Shown here: positions 22,319 through 33,890 of the stretch, piece after piece
How positions within the stretch are numbered: position 1 is the stretch's first letter
Layout: the number at the start of each line of letters is the position of its first letter
From: [Phialemoniopsis] sp. UDSM-2020
Lineage: Eukaryota > Ascomycota > Sordariomycetes > Thyridiales > Thyridiaceae
Assembly: GCA_018873225.1 (NCBI GenBank)
Contig: JAEILZ010000006.1
Span: 3,286,001-3,350,000, forward strand
Length of the DNA stretch: 64,000 nucleotides
Direction of reading: 5' to 3'
Notes under the pieces: generated by a model
Seen by the model: the letters and a program-made list of their open reading frames with translations, nothing else
Told to the model about the DNA's origin: nothing
Databases searched by the model: none
Program-made: the position numbers and the translations under genes

Positions 22319-25084
22319 ATGGCGTCGGGAGCGCCAACCCGACAATGCAGTGCCCCCCACGGCGATTTCGACGGCCAAGCTCGCCCTGCTCCTGAGCGCC
22401 TGCATCAGCTCCAGAACGGCAGCTCCGTTCTCGCACTTGCCGTGAACGACGAGTTCATTTTTGCCGGTACCCACGATGGCGAGATCCTGGTCTGGTCCCT
22501 CGGCACCTTCGAGCTGAAGCACCGCATTCTCGCGCATAAGCGAAGCGTTCTGTGCCTCTTCCTCGCCGACAAGCCCCCGACAAAACAAACATCCTCCGAC
22601 GCCTCCGAGGGCCCCGCGGCCAACTTCCAACCCCTACTATTCTCGTCAGCCTGCGATGCCATAATCAGCGCCTGGTGCCCCAAGACACTGACGCGTCTCT
22701 ACGAGATCTACAGCACATACGATGTAGGCGACATCTTTAGCGTCGCGTACTCGGTACAGAACGATATGCTCTTCATCGGAGCCCAAAACACCTCAATACA
22801 ATGGGTCAGGCTAAACGACCCTAACCGCAAGGCCCTGCACGAGTCGGAGCTGCATCCTGACCGCAGGCATCACCGTTTCTTCGACTCTAAAGCAGTTGGA
22901 GGCACCAGCACCCCCAGGAGGAACGATGAGCGCTGGAACCTGATACCCAAGGCTCGTACGGTACTCGAGGTTGAGCCAAGTGCCATTCTCCCTTTTGCGC
23001 ACTTTGGGTTCGTTTACTGTATGTTGATGGCGCGTGGGCCGACTGTGCTGGTGGACCAAGATGAGGAAGTCCTGATATCCGGCGGAGGGGACGGGACCAT
23101 CAAGCTCTGGAGAGTTGACAAGACCGACGACGACGTCGACCGGGATGACGAAAACATGCCTAGCAACCTTCAGGAGCTCATGGTCCTTGGCGAGGACGAT
23201 GCAGAGTCAGTAATGTCACTGGCGATCGACGGCTCCTTCCTCTACAGCGGGAAGCTGGCCGGCATTGTCGAGCTATGGGATCTGGACACGAAACAGAAAT
23301 TGCGGGTCATCAAGGCCGACACCACAGATGTGATGACCTTGCAGATGGGCTGGGGCTTCCTCTTCAGCGGTGCTGCGGATGGATGCGCGACGGTGAGCCT
23401 TCTATTCTCCAAGTACTCGAGTTTGACTCAGCGCGCTAATCAGATTTAGAAATTCAACACGGCTCATTACGATAGCAGTCAGAGTGATAGCCCCTCCACA
23501 GAGACGGTGAGCCAGAGGTATCAGTGCCTCAGCCGGTGGCACGCACACCGTGGCAAGATATTGTCTTCTGTCGTGACCACCTACCGTGGCAACAAACTAT
23601 ACATCACGGGCGCGAATGACGATGATATCTGCATCTGGAGGATCAAGGACCAGTGTGCACCAGACGTCGTCAAGAAAGAGGAGTCGGAAGATATCATGTT
23701 CAAGAGCCTATCGGAGCTAGTGTCATACAAGACCATTTCTTCGAGGCACGAGTTCGAAGAGGACTGCCGCAGGGGCGCCACCTTCCTAGGCTCACTGTTC
23801 AAGAGGCTAGGCGGCCAGGTCGAGATGCTCTCCGCCAGCAAGGGCCGACACAACCCTGTCGTGTACGCAAAGTTCAGCGGCAAGTCTGAGCCTGCCGAGG
23901 AGAGGAAGCGTATTCTCTTTTACGGCCATTACGATGTTGTGGCTGCGGATCAGAAGAAGGGCAAGTGGCACAACGACCCGTTCGAGCTGAAGGGCATGAA
24001 CGGTTATCTGTATGGTCGCGGTGTGAGCGACAACAAGGGTCCCATCATGGCTGCGCTGTACGCCGTTACGGACCTCGTGCAGGCCAAGCAGCTAGAGTCC
24101 GACGTCATATTTTTGATCGAGGGCGAGGAAGAGTCCGGCTCCCGTGGCTTCCAGGAGACGGTTCAGGAGAACAAGGATCTGATCGGACATATCGACTACA
24201 TCCTCCTGGCCAACAGCTACTGGCTCGACGATGAGACGCCGTGCCTAACCTACGGACTACGAGGTGTGCTCCACGCCACCGTTTGCGTAGACTCACCACA
24301 CCCCGATTTGCATTCCGGTGTCGACGGCTCGTACATGATGGCCGAGCCCCTGTCTGATCTTACCCTCGTCCTATCAAAGCTCAAGGGCCCCAAGAACAGG
24401 ATCATGATCCCCGGATTCTACGACAGCATCCTACCCCTTAAGCCGGAGGAGGAGACCCGCTACGACGAAATCACCGACATCCTCATGAGCCGCTGCCCAG
24501 AGAACGGGCCCGCCTCCACGCTCAAGGCCAGCCTCATGGCCCGCTGGCGCGAGCCCAACATGACGATCCACAGGTACAAGGTCTCCGGGCCGGACGGCAG
24601 CCTCGTCAGCAGCCACGCCAGCGCCAACCTAAGCTTCCGACTCGTCCCCGGGCAGGAGGTCGACGAGGTCATCGCGTCGCTGACGGGGTTCCTGCGCGAG
24701 CAGGTCGCCGCGCTCGAGACCAACAACAGCCTCAGCGTCACCATCGACAACAAGGCTGAGCCCTGGCTGGGCGACCCGGACAACTACATCTTCCGGACGC
24801 TCGAAGAGGCGATCGTGCAGGTCTGGGGGCTGGACAAGGCAACGGCGGCGAGCAGTGGTGGGCCAGCGCAGCAGCCTGCGTTCAAGAGCCGACGGCCGCT
24901 GTACATCCGCGAGGGCGGGTCGATCCCGGCCATCAGGTTCCTGGAGAAGGTGTTTGGGGCGCCCGCGGCGCATTTACCCTGTGGCCAGGCGAGCGACGCG
25001 GCGCACTTGGACAACGAGAGGCTCCGCGTGACGAATCTGCTCAAGAGCAGGGAGATCTTTGGGGTGGTGTTTCGGAAACTGTGA
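22319..25084 (+). CDS. DUG2: Glutathione degradosome subunit Dug2: WD40 plus M20 metallopeptidase
   Basis: Two exons, 22319-23392 and 23450-25084 (902 aa). The N-terminal half has WD40 blades (IFAGTHDGEILVWSL, LISGGGDGTIKLWRV, LYSGKLAGIVELWDL, ITGANDDDICIWRI). The C-terminal half is an M20 peptidase: metal His in YGHYDVV, Asp in YGRGVSDNKG, Glu pair in IEGEEESGS, and the terminal His region SDAAHLDNERL. This two-domain order is diagnostic of Dug2, which in yeast works with Dug1 and Dug3 to degrade glutathione in the cytosol; the Dug2-Dug3 pair removes the glutamyl group. The only intron (57 bp) lies in the last WD40 repeats. Start ATG matches the first in-frame Met after upstream stops. Confidence 0.93.
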
Positions 25085-25866
25085 GGTGGCTGGGTGGTGA
25101 TGGACCTGGGTCTGAAGGTTTACGTGTGCGGAATGCTGTGTGCCTTGTGCTGACCTGGTATTTGCCAGGTGTGCCCTGTGTGTGCCTTGGAGAGAGCGGG
25201 GTGTTGGGGGTGTTTGTGGCTGCATATGAAGTGCTGTTATGCTGGTCGGTGTAAGACTGCCTTCTGACGTGGCTCGCATAGCGATTGCCATTACCGTGCC
25301 TTTTGGCCAAGCGAATACAAAATCAACAGATAAGTGACGAATGGAATCAAGAGAACGAGGTTCTTTCGCGGCCGCCTTTGGATGACCCCTGAACAACACG
25401 ACGCCCCACCACCCCAAGACCTGTCTTTCACTTGCGCGTTCCACCACTCAAGCTCACCTTGTGTCGTCTACTGATCGTCAGCCTTACCCGAGCCTTTCTC
25501 AAGATTCAACTTCCCACAAATTCTTTGACCAGGATGCTATGACAGCCTCGGTAGCCAAGCGAGATCTTTTGCATGCGCCACCACCCCGCCGTATCAGGCT
25601 CACCGGCCTTCCCGGCGAACCCAGAATTACTTGGTCTCGCTCGATATCCAGAATCAGAAAATGGATATAAAGAGGGCTTCGACCCGCAGGATCGGTTGGT
25701 GCAATGCAGTGTTCATTTTCTTTTACCTGTCAATCTGAAGTGGACGTTCATGGAATGGTATTTGCGGCAAAGACCAGGTGTGAAGGAGGGTTGCGTATAT
25801 ATACCTTGAGCTTGGCCACTTACTTTCTGTGTAAGGATATGATAGTGTGATGGTATATCTACTTGT
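25085..25866. other. Intergenic after Dug2
   Basis: About 780 bp holding the 3' flank of Dug2 and the promoter of the next plus-strand gene. Short open frames only; none supported. Confidence 0.4.
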
Positions 25867-26568
25867 ATGAGATCTGTCGAACTGCTGGCCAACATGTCAG
25901 ACATTCATGAATATAAGAACAACTATACTTCCTCTACCTCTCAATTGTTCTCGGCTTCTGAGGGTTGCAGTTCATCCGCTGGTGTTGACCTTTTAGGGAT
26001 TGATCATGATGGTCAACTGCTAGATCCCAATGCTCTTCTTTCTCATCATCATGAAGATCTACAGAGGGTTCCCAATGGTGCGTAAACTTCTACGTTATGA
26101 CGATCTCTTACATATCTCATGATGGTAGTCGGACAACCCGCCGCTTGGCCCATGCTTGATGTTGATTTCCTGGATGTGTCCTTTGACAGCACCCCTCACA
26201 GCCCTCTGCGGAGCCTTTCGCTGCCAATTGATAGACTTACTCCTCTTCCACTGGAGTTTGACATATCAGCTGCTCCTCTGGATATGCCCGACACTGAAAC
26301 CCCAACGTTCGGGCTGGATCCATGCACACCCTATGCCTTTGGTGCTATGTCGAAGCGTAAGCAATGTCAAACACTCTCTATATTGGCTGTGCACTGCTAA
26401 ACACTGCCTGCAGCCCCTACTTCATGTGTCCTCTGCAACACAACGCTCTCAAGACCCGATGCCTTGTCGCGACACCTCAGAGAGCAGCACAATATTGGGC
26501 CCAGACGGCCTGGTTCTACATCGCGAAACAGGAGCCCGAGCCCTGGTTTGACTTTCACTGGCGCCTAG
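25867..26568 (+). CDS. Small C2H2 zinc-finger protein
   Basis: Three short exons in phase: 25867-26077, 26129-26356, 26414-26568 (197 aa). The first two exons give a Ser-rich, acidic region with Asp/Leu-rich blocks (MLDVDFLDVSFDSTP, LPLEFDISAAPLDMPD) that look like an acidic transactivation segment. Only after both introns (51 and 57 bp) are removed does exon 3 give one zinc finger: CVLCNTTLSRPDALSRHLREQH (C-x2-C-x12-H-x4-H). It ends soon after in a basic Arg/Ser/Pro tail. The start could also be the Met at 25894. A probable DNA-binding regulator; I do not recognise the orthologue. A further open frame runs to 26849 in another frame, so an extra 3' exon is possible. Confidence 0.65.
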
Positions 26569-27181
26569 AGGATGCAGAAGGGAAACGCGTAGGCGTCATA
26601 CTACCGGAAAGAGAGGAAAGAAGGCCTATAAGGCTGGGCGCATCTGCACACACTGATGCAGTAGAGTGTATGGGTGTCTCTCTGTCCTACGCCTCTTACG
26701 GACACGGGTCGTCTACACCTGTGGTCAATGTCCTCTTTATTGATCGGCAGGAGGGATCCATATCTGCGCGCCGGGTGGATGTCGGCTTCATTGACCTCGC
26801 AACATGGATGACGGCTGATCGTAACATGAGCAATATCGCCCTCGAGTGATGATGCTCGGTCGATATTTAGGTTTGTAAATCTTGGACCCAGACAGAACTG
26901 GATGACTTATATACCCTTGATAGTATCTCTTCTTACAGCTAGCCACTCATTTGGAAAAGAAATCAGAGTACAATGCGATATCCACCAGTGTCGGCCTCTG
27001 AAGCATGTACCAATATGACGGCTGAAATGAAAAAGATTGTAACAACATTCATGCTTCGCCTCGCTGTGCTTCCAAGAGATCTTGTCATCTGATCATCGGA
27101 CGCATCTGGCCTGCCAAATCCAGACCACCAACTGAAATCCCCATTGGTATGTGATAGAACCCTAAGTCTCAGATCTGTGTG
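26569..27181. other. Convergent intergenic region
   Basis: Between the C2H2 gene and an orphan on the opposite strand. The stretch up to 26849 stays open in one frame (ends in a 90-residue segment with no family match); I leave it unassigned. Confidence 0.35.
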
Positions 27182-27676
27182 TTACATTAGCTTGATTCCG
27201 GTGAACGACGTCGATCCTCTTACCCAATTGATTTCGAGCCCGAAGTCTGGTTCTGCTTGTTGAACATGTGGCTTGTGCATCACAAGCTTCTTCCTGTCAA
27301 AGGCATCATACACCCTCAACGGTGGCGGCTTCTGTCCCTGGCTGACCAGTTTTCCGCCATCCTTGTTCATCCATCTCTCTCTTCTGTCTATGTTCTCCTG
27401 GTTCAGTTCCTGGATGTACTCTCGAGCCTGCTGCTCGGCTGCAGGATACACCACATCCTTGACCCAGCGGCTGAGAAATTCGTCTCCGGTCTGGTTCCTC
27501 GCACACTTGGCCCAGTTCGTTGACGAGTATTTGTCGGCTTTCTTCGTTGTTGAGGTGTTGTCCAGTCTCTGCTGGAAGCCTTCGCGTCCAGCGGGGATGG
27601 GGTCTTCGACAGACCAGCTGGCGTCGTAATGCCACTCAAGAACGGCGTAGCCGTCTTTGGCGTGTGATCTGCCCAT
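27182..27676 (-). CDS. Hypothetical protein, charged and cytosolic-looking
   Basis: Single exon, 164 aa, starting at the ATG of MGRSHAKDGYAVLEW; the frame is open upstream to 27703 but without ATG. No signal peptide or membrane segment. Rich in Lys, Glu, Gln and Trp, with a helix-prone centre (AAEQQAREYIQELNQENIDRRERW) and a C-terminal segment ending WVRGSTSFTGIKLM. The composition looks like a real folded protein, but I recognise no family. Neighbouring genes are also small and lineage-restricted in character. Confidence 0.5.
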   Translation of the reverse strand: MGRSHAKDGYAVLEWHYDASWSVEDPIPAGREGFQQRLDNTSTTKKADKYSSTNWAKCARNQTGDEFLSRWVKDVVYPAAEQQAREYIQELNQENIDRRERWMNKDGGKLVSQGQKPPPLRVYDAFDRKKLVMHKPHVQQAEPDFGLEINWVRGSTSFTGIKLM

Positions 27677-28571
27677 TCTTGATGACCTGGAGGACAGGTT
27701 CAAGGTTTCAAGCGGGCACGAATGGACGTGAGAGCACTACTGGAGCATCAAACGAATTGAGGATTGCAAGGCTTATCGTGGAGTATCAGGGTAGGGGAGT
27801 AGGGCTGTTCTTTATCTTCACCAGGGCCTATTCGCAAGGTTCGTCATGATTGGGCATGAAGCTGACCACCCAGATTGGTACCCGATGTGCCTTTTCCTAT
27901 CCGACGGGCAAAGCTGGGCGGCGATTCATCAGGCTGAGAACTGGGGCAAATTTCCTTGAGTGCCGGGTCAGGCTGGGTACTGAGGGGCTTACTTTTGTGT
28001 AGGGGAGGGCGGCTGCAGCTCCGGCATGGTATGAGAACCTTGTAGTAATGACGCCACTTCGAGAACAGCAATGCTGCCTTATACACACACCCAGTCTCGT
28101 GAGTATGCTGCTCAACTTTTTCATTAGGCCAGGTGAGTCTCGCGTCACGATGTTTCGAAGTAAGTGGGTCTTCTTTGTAAGTGAGTTCAGCATCCATCAT
28201 GACCCTGTGTTGAGGCATGATATGCTGCACGTCGTAGCGACTCACGCACGAGCTGGGAACGGCGGAACTTGACAAGAGAGGTCGTGTGCCAAAAGGCAAT
28301 GACGCAAACATTCAATTCACGATGCTCACTATAGGAGCCGACGATGGACATGTCTGGAAATGGCTCACCACAGGTCAGTTTTGGCACTCCTAGCTTCACG
28401 TGGCTAGCATTTGAACTCCGTGAGATATTGGTGATTTTGGAGACGTGAAACGAGTGAATTTGTCGATGATGATATGCTAGGTGATCAACCCTGATCATTT
28501 CCCCAAAATGATACCCGACTTGCCCTGTTGTAGTTCTTCATGATGAACTGCAACCTATTATTTGCCCATTT
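27677..28571. other. Intergenic; weak open frame only
   Basis: A minus-strand open frame of 155 codons (27844-28311) has an irregular composition and no family signature. I do not call it a gene. The rest shows nothing. Confidence 0.35.
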
Positions 28572-28766
28572 CTAGCGTCTTCGCCTGCTCCTGAAGTAAG
28601 AATAATCCCCGCAGTTGGGACATTCGTCGTAGATCGTTATGCCTATGTCTTCAGCCCATTGGTATCGAGGGCACCATCCCAGCCCGTACATGGCTTGTGT
28701 GCATCGGCGGCGATATGACATCTCATGCCCACAATACGCAAAATAGTCGTAAACCAAACAACACAT
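28572..28766 (-). CDS. Small Cys-rich CGH-motif protein, tandem copy 1
   Basis: 64 aa, single exon, ATG at 28764-28766. Pattern: MC-x9-CGH-x7-C-T-x8-C-x16-CPNC, with a basic tail SRRRR. Five of the Cys positions and the CGH motif are spaced exactly as in the copy at 29467-29658, so the pair are paralogues and the frame is real despite its size. Six or seven Cys plus His suggest a small zinc-binding fold, treble-clef or ring-like (inference). No signal peptide. A TATATATAAAG element on the minus strand at 29004-29014 lies about 240 bp upstream. Confidence 0.7.
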   Translation of the reverse strand: MCCLVYDYFAYCGHEMSYRRRCTQAMYGLGWCPRYQWAEDIGITIYDECPNCGDYSYFRSRRRR

Positions 28767-29466
28767 GATCGTGGCTGCGTCAGAAGGGCTATCTTTGGTG
28801 ATTCGGTTTGTGCAAGAAGGTCTCGAGAGATCCGAAAAGTATGAATCATTAATGATGCGCTTGACTTGGATTGCGTAGGCTTTTTTCTTTAAAACGATGT
28901 TTGAGTCGAGAAATTGATGGCTTCAAACGCGGAGATGAACGAAGACAAAAGCAGATGCGGGAAGGAATGATCACTCCTACGTTTTCTGGGCGGGAATATC
29001 TCTCTTTATATATAGAATTTCGAGCACGACATGGTGAATGGTATTTTCTGTCGTATATCGACCACCTGTTTGTGACAGACCCGCGAGCCTTGATCAAGTC
29101 TCACAAGACAGTCACAGATTTTGGGGCCGTGCCTGGAACCGTAAAGAATCATAACAATGCTGACGTTGGTGTCTTCGCAGTTGAGATGAGAATCGCTCTT
29201 CATTTATCACCATATCAACTCCCCTCAGGCCTTTGTCAGCCGCTGATTAGACATTCGCACCACGGTTCAAGAGGAAATTTAACGAAGGTTACTCACAAGC
29301 AATTCACAAGCAAAAGGTCTTTACAGGGTGTTCAGTAATGAATTGCAATATTTATCCGTTCCAAAAGGGTGTTCCACCACTAGCCGCCATGGGTTCAGTC
29401 CAGGCTCGGGTGCTCTCCGTTCTCGGCTTCTGAGTTCCACTCAGGTTTTGGTAAGGTTGCCTGTTT
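28767..29466. other. Spacer between tandem Cys-rich genes
   Basis: Promoter region of copy 1, with the TATA element at 29004-29014. A plus-strand open frame (28871-29338) overlaps it but resembles promoter DNA, not a protein. Confidence 0.4.
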
Positions 29467-29658
29467 TCAACGCCGGAGCTCATGAAATCCGATAGATTGA
29501 CATCTAGGACAAAAGTCGGTGTTGTTAGTTCCACCGCTAACAGGCGTGATCCTGTCCGCACGGCAGCGTCTGCCACGTCGTGAACCTCGGGTGCACATCA
29601 CGGTGTGAGCCCAGACATGTCCGCAAATGCGGTAGAAAGTGGATACTCTCTGACACAT
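29467..29658 (-). CDS. Small Cys-rich CGH-motif protein, tandem copy 2
   Basis: 63 aa, single exon; the frame is open up to 29697 but the ATG is at 29656-29658. Pattern: MC-x9-CGH-x7-C-T-x8-C-x17-CPRC, ending HELRR. Apart from the Cys, Gly, His and Pro framework and the second residue after Met, sequence is almost unlike copy 1 (28572-28766), so the two diverged long ago or are under strong diversification. Same strand, about 700 bp apart. Likely metal-binding; function unknown. The spacing conservation is the evidence that both are translated. Confidence 0.65.
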   Translation of the reverse strand: MCQRVSTFYRICGHVWAHTVMCTRGSRRGRRCRADRITPVSGGTNNTDFCPRCQSIGFHELRR

Positions 29659-30478
29659 TGTAGAGATCCTGCTGATTCCTCTTGCGATCTGGGACAAGGT
29701 TCGATGCTCGTGAGGGCTGATCGTGGCTACTTTCTTGCGTCAGTTCTCGATGTCCAGGCATACCTGGCCGTATTGGAGCACAGGGGATCTTCGCATAAGG
29801 CTGCTATAACTCACCTTCTGGTTGATCTACCTTCTTTTTGTATCTCGCTTCGATGATGACGCTGGCTAAGGGAAGTTGCGGTTATCCGTTGCTCGGCGTC
29901 TTTTCAATCCTTCTCGCAAGAGATGATCTCCTTTTATATCCATAAACAGGAGGTGATCGTGGGAAGATATCTTGATCATTGTAGTACAACGCAGTCATCA
30001 AATTTACCTGGTTGCTGTATACGTGTGTAATGAAGGCTCACCGCGCCGTTCACAGACCACAAGTGACTGGAAGCCATATCCCCTAGATGATGCGTTTCAC
30101 GACTGTACATCAAGAGTCGGCGTGTCATTGCCCGCCGCGAACCCGTTGTTTGCTCTTGTGCCGTACAGGGGCTGTCTGCAAAGAGCAGGAGTATTACTTT
30201 ATTAGTCGGACCAGCAACGATAAGGTAATCTTGATAATTATGTACATTGTCAGAATGAACAGTCGTTAGCAAGCACCGCTACGCAGTCAGTCCTGAAAGC
30301 CAGCTCTAAGGTCATATGACTCTGACCAGTATCATGTTTAAGTATATTACTGTCACAAAAACATCTGCAAGGCGACATAGTGCGATTCCGTATCGTTCAC
30401 ATAGGCTGAAGAATCGGTGCATCCAAACAGGACACTACAGGATGGAGGTAGAAGGCAAAATAGTACGGCCTCATTTCA
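29659..30478. other. Intergenic upstream of the tandem Cys-rich genes
   Basis: No supported gene on either strand. AT-rich with short open frames only. Confidence 0.4.
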
Positions 30479-31631
30479 TCATAGTGATTGCCTGTCACTA
30501 AGGTTTTGCACAATCTTTGCAACATCAGCAAAAGCGAGCTCGGCCATCGTTTCATTCCACAGTCGCTGAGTTACTTCGGGCGCCTTTGTGGAATATGCGA
30601 ACAGGCCCTTGCTGGAAAGAGATTGGACAGTCAGTAAACAAGGATAGCAAGACGGCATTGAGACCCGCTTCGTCGAATATGAGTACTTACGGCCTAATCC
30701 TATCGAAATCGATGACTTCGCCATGCGACTCCTCTCCCTTCCGAAGCGCTGCGTCTAGGATGACACGCGAGCCGACAGAAATGCTACGGGCAAAGATGCC
30801 AAAATAGACCGCGAGAGGGAAGCGTAGGAACGTCTCGGCAGCGTCGCGGGCTAGACCGGAGCCCTTGCAGAGGCCAGGCTGACCGGCATTGATGATGGCG
30901 ACGGAGGGCGGGACACGCTTGGCCAACTCGCTGAGGAAAAGCTGCCCCAAGAGCTTAGACGTGCCGTAGCGCTCCTGCATGTCCCACTTGTACTTGCCAC
31001 TCGTGTCTTTGAGGCCGTCGAGCAGCGGATCCGCGTCCTGCTCGACGAAAGGAGTCGTCGCGGCCACATCTGATGTAACGATGGTGAGACGACCTGGTGA
31101 CGTGGGTGAGCGCTTCTTGGCTTGCAGGACGGGAAGAAGGAGAATAGTGAGCAAGGCGGTGGACAGGTAGTTAGTCTGCACGTCTTCCTCGTGGCCAGTC
31201 TCTGGGACAATAGTCATCTTGAGCCTGTAGATGCCGGCATTCAGGATGGCGATATCGAGGTGCTCCAGCTGACTTGCGCGCTCGGCAAAGGCCGTGATCG
31301 TGTCGTACTTGAGCATGTCCAGCGGCCAGACCTCGATGACGGTCTTGCTTCCCGGCCCGGCTTTGCCTTTGAACCGCGCCGTCAACTTCTCGACTGCCGC
31401 CTGACCTCTGGCCTGATCGCGGGCGCTGATGATGAGCTTCTCAGGGTTCATCTCAAGGAGCCGAAGGGCGAGCTCAAACCCGATACCTTGGTTTCCTCCC
31501 GTGACGAGGACCGTCTTGCCCGTCAGATCGACATCTGTGATGGGTTGCGGATGCTCAAAGAGCTGCCGCCACATCCAGGACGGAAATGTCGCATACTTTT
31601 CGGGGGTGCAATCGTACTTTGATGCTGCCAT
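30479..31631 (-). CDS. Short-chain dehydrogenase/reductase (retinol-dehydrogenase-like)
   Basis: NAD(P)-dependent oxidoreductase, two exons: 30691-31631 and 30479-30611 (357 aa). The cofactor motif is VTGGNQGIGFE, followed by the acidic/Arg segment ISARD that suggests NADP preference (inference). The active site has LNAGIY, the Ser in IVTSD, and YGTSK with the Tyr/Lys pair. The short last exon, joined after a 79 bp intron, gives the C-terminal helix VTQRLWNETMAEL, conserved in fungal members. I start at the ATG at 31631; the frame stays open to 31712 but the segment before is unlike the family. Divergent from the DUF4419 gene with a 604 bp shared promoter. Confidence 0.88.
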
Positions 31632-32235
31632 CTCTACAGTAGTTGGCCGGTATGGTTTGACTAAACAGGATTTGAAAGTTGAAGAACAGCCAGACTGACG
31701 ATTTATCTCCAACGAGCCTTATCACGTTGTTTTTGTTAGCGCCAGAATTACCTTGGCTTCATCGTAGCCCTACGAGGTGTCTAAAATTAGTTACTGACTT
31801 TTTTTCCTGATTCAACCTGAGCTCCGCGTGGGCCACTGTAAGATTTAAGCAGCGCAGTTCGCTTGCGATTCGAAGATTTGGGGGCCAGATTCCAACAGTG
31901 GGACCAGCCAAGTTGTTGGCTTTTAATTCAGACTTCCCTTCCTGCAAATCGCCAATTCCCTCAGAGATTGGGGGCGAGCCAGAACATGGCAGATATAAGC
32001 AGAGGTATCTCGAAAGGTCCTGGGCGGTCTATCGGAAGAACGAAGCCATCTGCATCTTGATCCGGATTCGTGACCGGTTTTTGCAATTCGGCTTCTGACT
32101 TCCGGCCATAATGATGCATCCAACGACCGCCAAGAGATGCCTAGGCCTAAAGTTGGCCACGAGCGTAAAAAAAAATGCTGGACGAGCGAAATTCGCTGAG
32201 TATCCTCTACGTCCAAAATCAGAGTCTGATTGACC
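31632..32235. promoter_or_regulatory. Divergent promoter, SDR / DUF4419
   Basis: 604 bp between two divergent starts. No gene seen inside. An oligo-A run lies at about 32167-32174. Confidence 0.45.
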
Positions 32236-33393
32236 ATGCCTGTAATTGTGCGACCGAACCCAAGTCGTGTAGGCCACAGCAAACGCAAGCCTGCCAGTAC
32301 TGGCCATTTACTCGGCCAAGTCTCGCCTCAAAATAAATACAAAAGACTGCTACACACCTTGCTTTCCGAGGCTGGCGACGGCACCGTGGTTGCCTACCCG
32401 AGCGGTCTCGTAGAGACATTGATGTGTGCCTGGCGACAGGATCTGCATCTCGAGCTACGGCCGGATGACGTCTGGCTGGCCGTGCTGACGCAGCTCAGTT
32501 TCTTCATCAATGGTCAGAGACGTGCCGAAGACCTCCGCCACCGCTTCGTCGCCCATCAGGGCCAGCACCCCATAGCTGTTGAGCTCCCGGACTGCGAGGC
32601 GATCCAGGACGTCGATGTCGTCGCACTGACGGAACAGTTCGTAGCCCTGCTCACGGACCGGCTGGTCGACCCAAGTCTCGCTGACTGGCTGCTACCCACC
32701 TTTACCACGACCACTGCGCATGACCGGTCCGTGGCGGCCTCCGTTTTCCTGGGAACCATGCGGCAGTACTTTAGGTACGATGCGATTATGGGATGCGGTT
32801 TTCCGTCGGTGACGTTGCACGGCGACCGCAGCGACTGGGTGGCTCTGGCCGCCGGCGTTGCCCGCTTGGAAGACCTAGCCTCGGACGTCGGCGAGGAAGA
32901 CGCGCGATCCATGCGTGATTGGATACGCTGCCTCGGCGTGGCCGTGCAGGGCATGATCCGTAGCTTTGATCATCCTGAATATGATGAGACTTGCGACTTC
33001 TGGATGCGGGCCTGTCACACGGCCGGGGAGCACGGGTCAGGCGATATCGTCACGCTGTCCGGGTGGCTGACGGCCTTCGCGTGGTGGAAAACCGACGGTA
33101 CGGAACAGAAGGCATATACAGATGCCGAATTGGCCGACATGTGGCATCTGAATGATGATTGGCGGCGGCTGACGCTCGAGGGTGTCACCTTTCCAGTGAT
33201 CAACCAGGGCGAGCTTCCGTCCGGCGTTACTAGAACTCGGATAACCTTCCATCACAAGAGCTTGGGCAATGGCATGACCAAGACAGAACTCTTAGCGGGT
33301 TCTTGCGGTATGAAGTTGCTAGATGAAGCGGGAAGCAGGGTGCAGCCCTTCTCTTGCTGGTGGCTATTCACCGACCCGGCCTGGAACAGATGA
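32236..33393 (+). CDS. DUF4419 domain protein
   Basis: Single exon, 385 aa. The frame opens at 32230 but the first ATG is 32236. The DUF4419 pattern is clear: LRPDDVWLAVLTQLSFFINGQ near residue 85, DWLLPTFTTTTAHDRSVAASVFLGTMRQYF in the middle, and the conserved SGWLTAFAWWK. No signal peptide or membrane segment. The family is common in filamentous fungi and some bacteria and protists, and no biochemical role is established that I can name. Its promoter is shared with an SDR, which might reflect co-regulation. Confidence 0.85.
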   Translation: MPVIVRPNPSRVGHSKRKPASTGHLLGQVSPQNKYKRLLHTLLSEAGDGTVVAYPSGLVETLMCAWRQDLHLELRPDDVWLAVLTQLSFFINGQRRAEDLRHRFVAHQGQHPIAVELPDCEAIQDVDVVALTEQFVALLTDRLVDPSLADWLLPTFTTTTAHDRSVAASVFLGTMRQYFRYDAIMGCGFPSVTLHGDRSDWVALAAGVARLEDLASDVGEEDARSMRDWIRCLGVAVQGMIRSFDHPEYDETCDFWMRACHTAGEHGSGDIVTLSGWLTAFAWWKTDGTEQKAYTDAELADMWHLNDDWRRLTLEGVTFPVINQGELPSGVTRTRITFHHKSLGNGMTKTELLAGSCGMKLLDEAGSRVQPFSCWWLFTDPAWNR

Positions 33394-33890
33394 TGTGGAT
33401 CAGTAGAACAGCCATCAATTAAGGATCGAAGTTCATCGAAAGGGCAGACCTTTAATTAACCTGTCACCCACCTGCTGTGGTAAAGCACATCACACACGAG
33501 ATTTAGCAGGTTTTAATTCAGATGTCGTTTGCCGCAAACGACTATCACATTATATTTCACTCGCATATAGCTTTAGCTATAACCTCAATGTCCACATATC
33601 TCCCAGTTGGCCGACATTGTGGGAGAGCGAGTGAGTGATGATCTGAGTAGAGCAAGATGAGCTGGTAATAAGAGGTGTTGCTGACAATAATCTGAAAGCG
33701 AGAAGCTGAGAAGTGGAAGAGAAAGGAAATGTTTTGGCTGGTTGTAGAGAGGCGAGGGACATTATCACCCAGGGTTATCCCACTACCTCAGGGTATATGT
33801 GCCACTCAATTTGTTAGTAATCTGGGTAGAGATTGGTCCAACACCGTACCATTCTGACACCCACTTGCACAGCTAGGTCGCTAAGGGACG
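33394..33890. other. Intergenic after DUF4419
   Basis: AT-richer than the flanking genes; contains a palindromic TTAATTAA at about 33451. No gene seen. Confidence 0.4.

Noticed and set aside
27844..28311. 155-codon minus-strand frame
   Set aside because: No domain, uneven composition and no supportive splice or promoter signs. It could be real but cannot be supported.
28871..29338. 155-codon plus-strand frame between the tandem Cys-rich genes
   Set aside because: Overlaps the TATA-containing promoter of copy 1 and shows no protein features.
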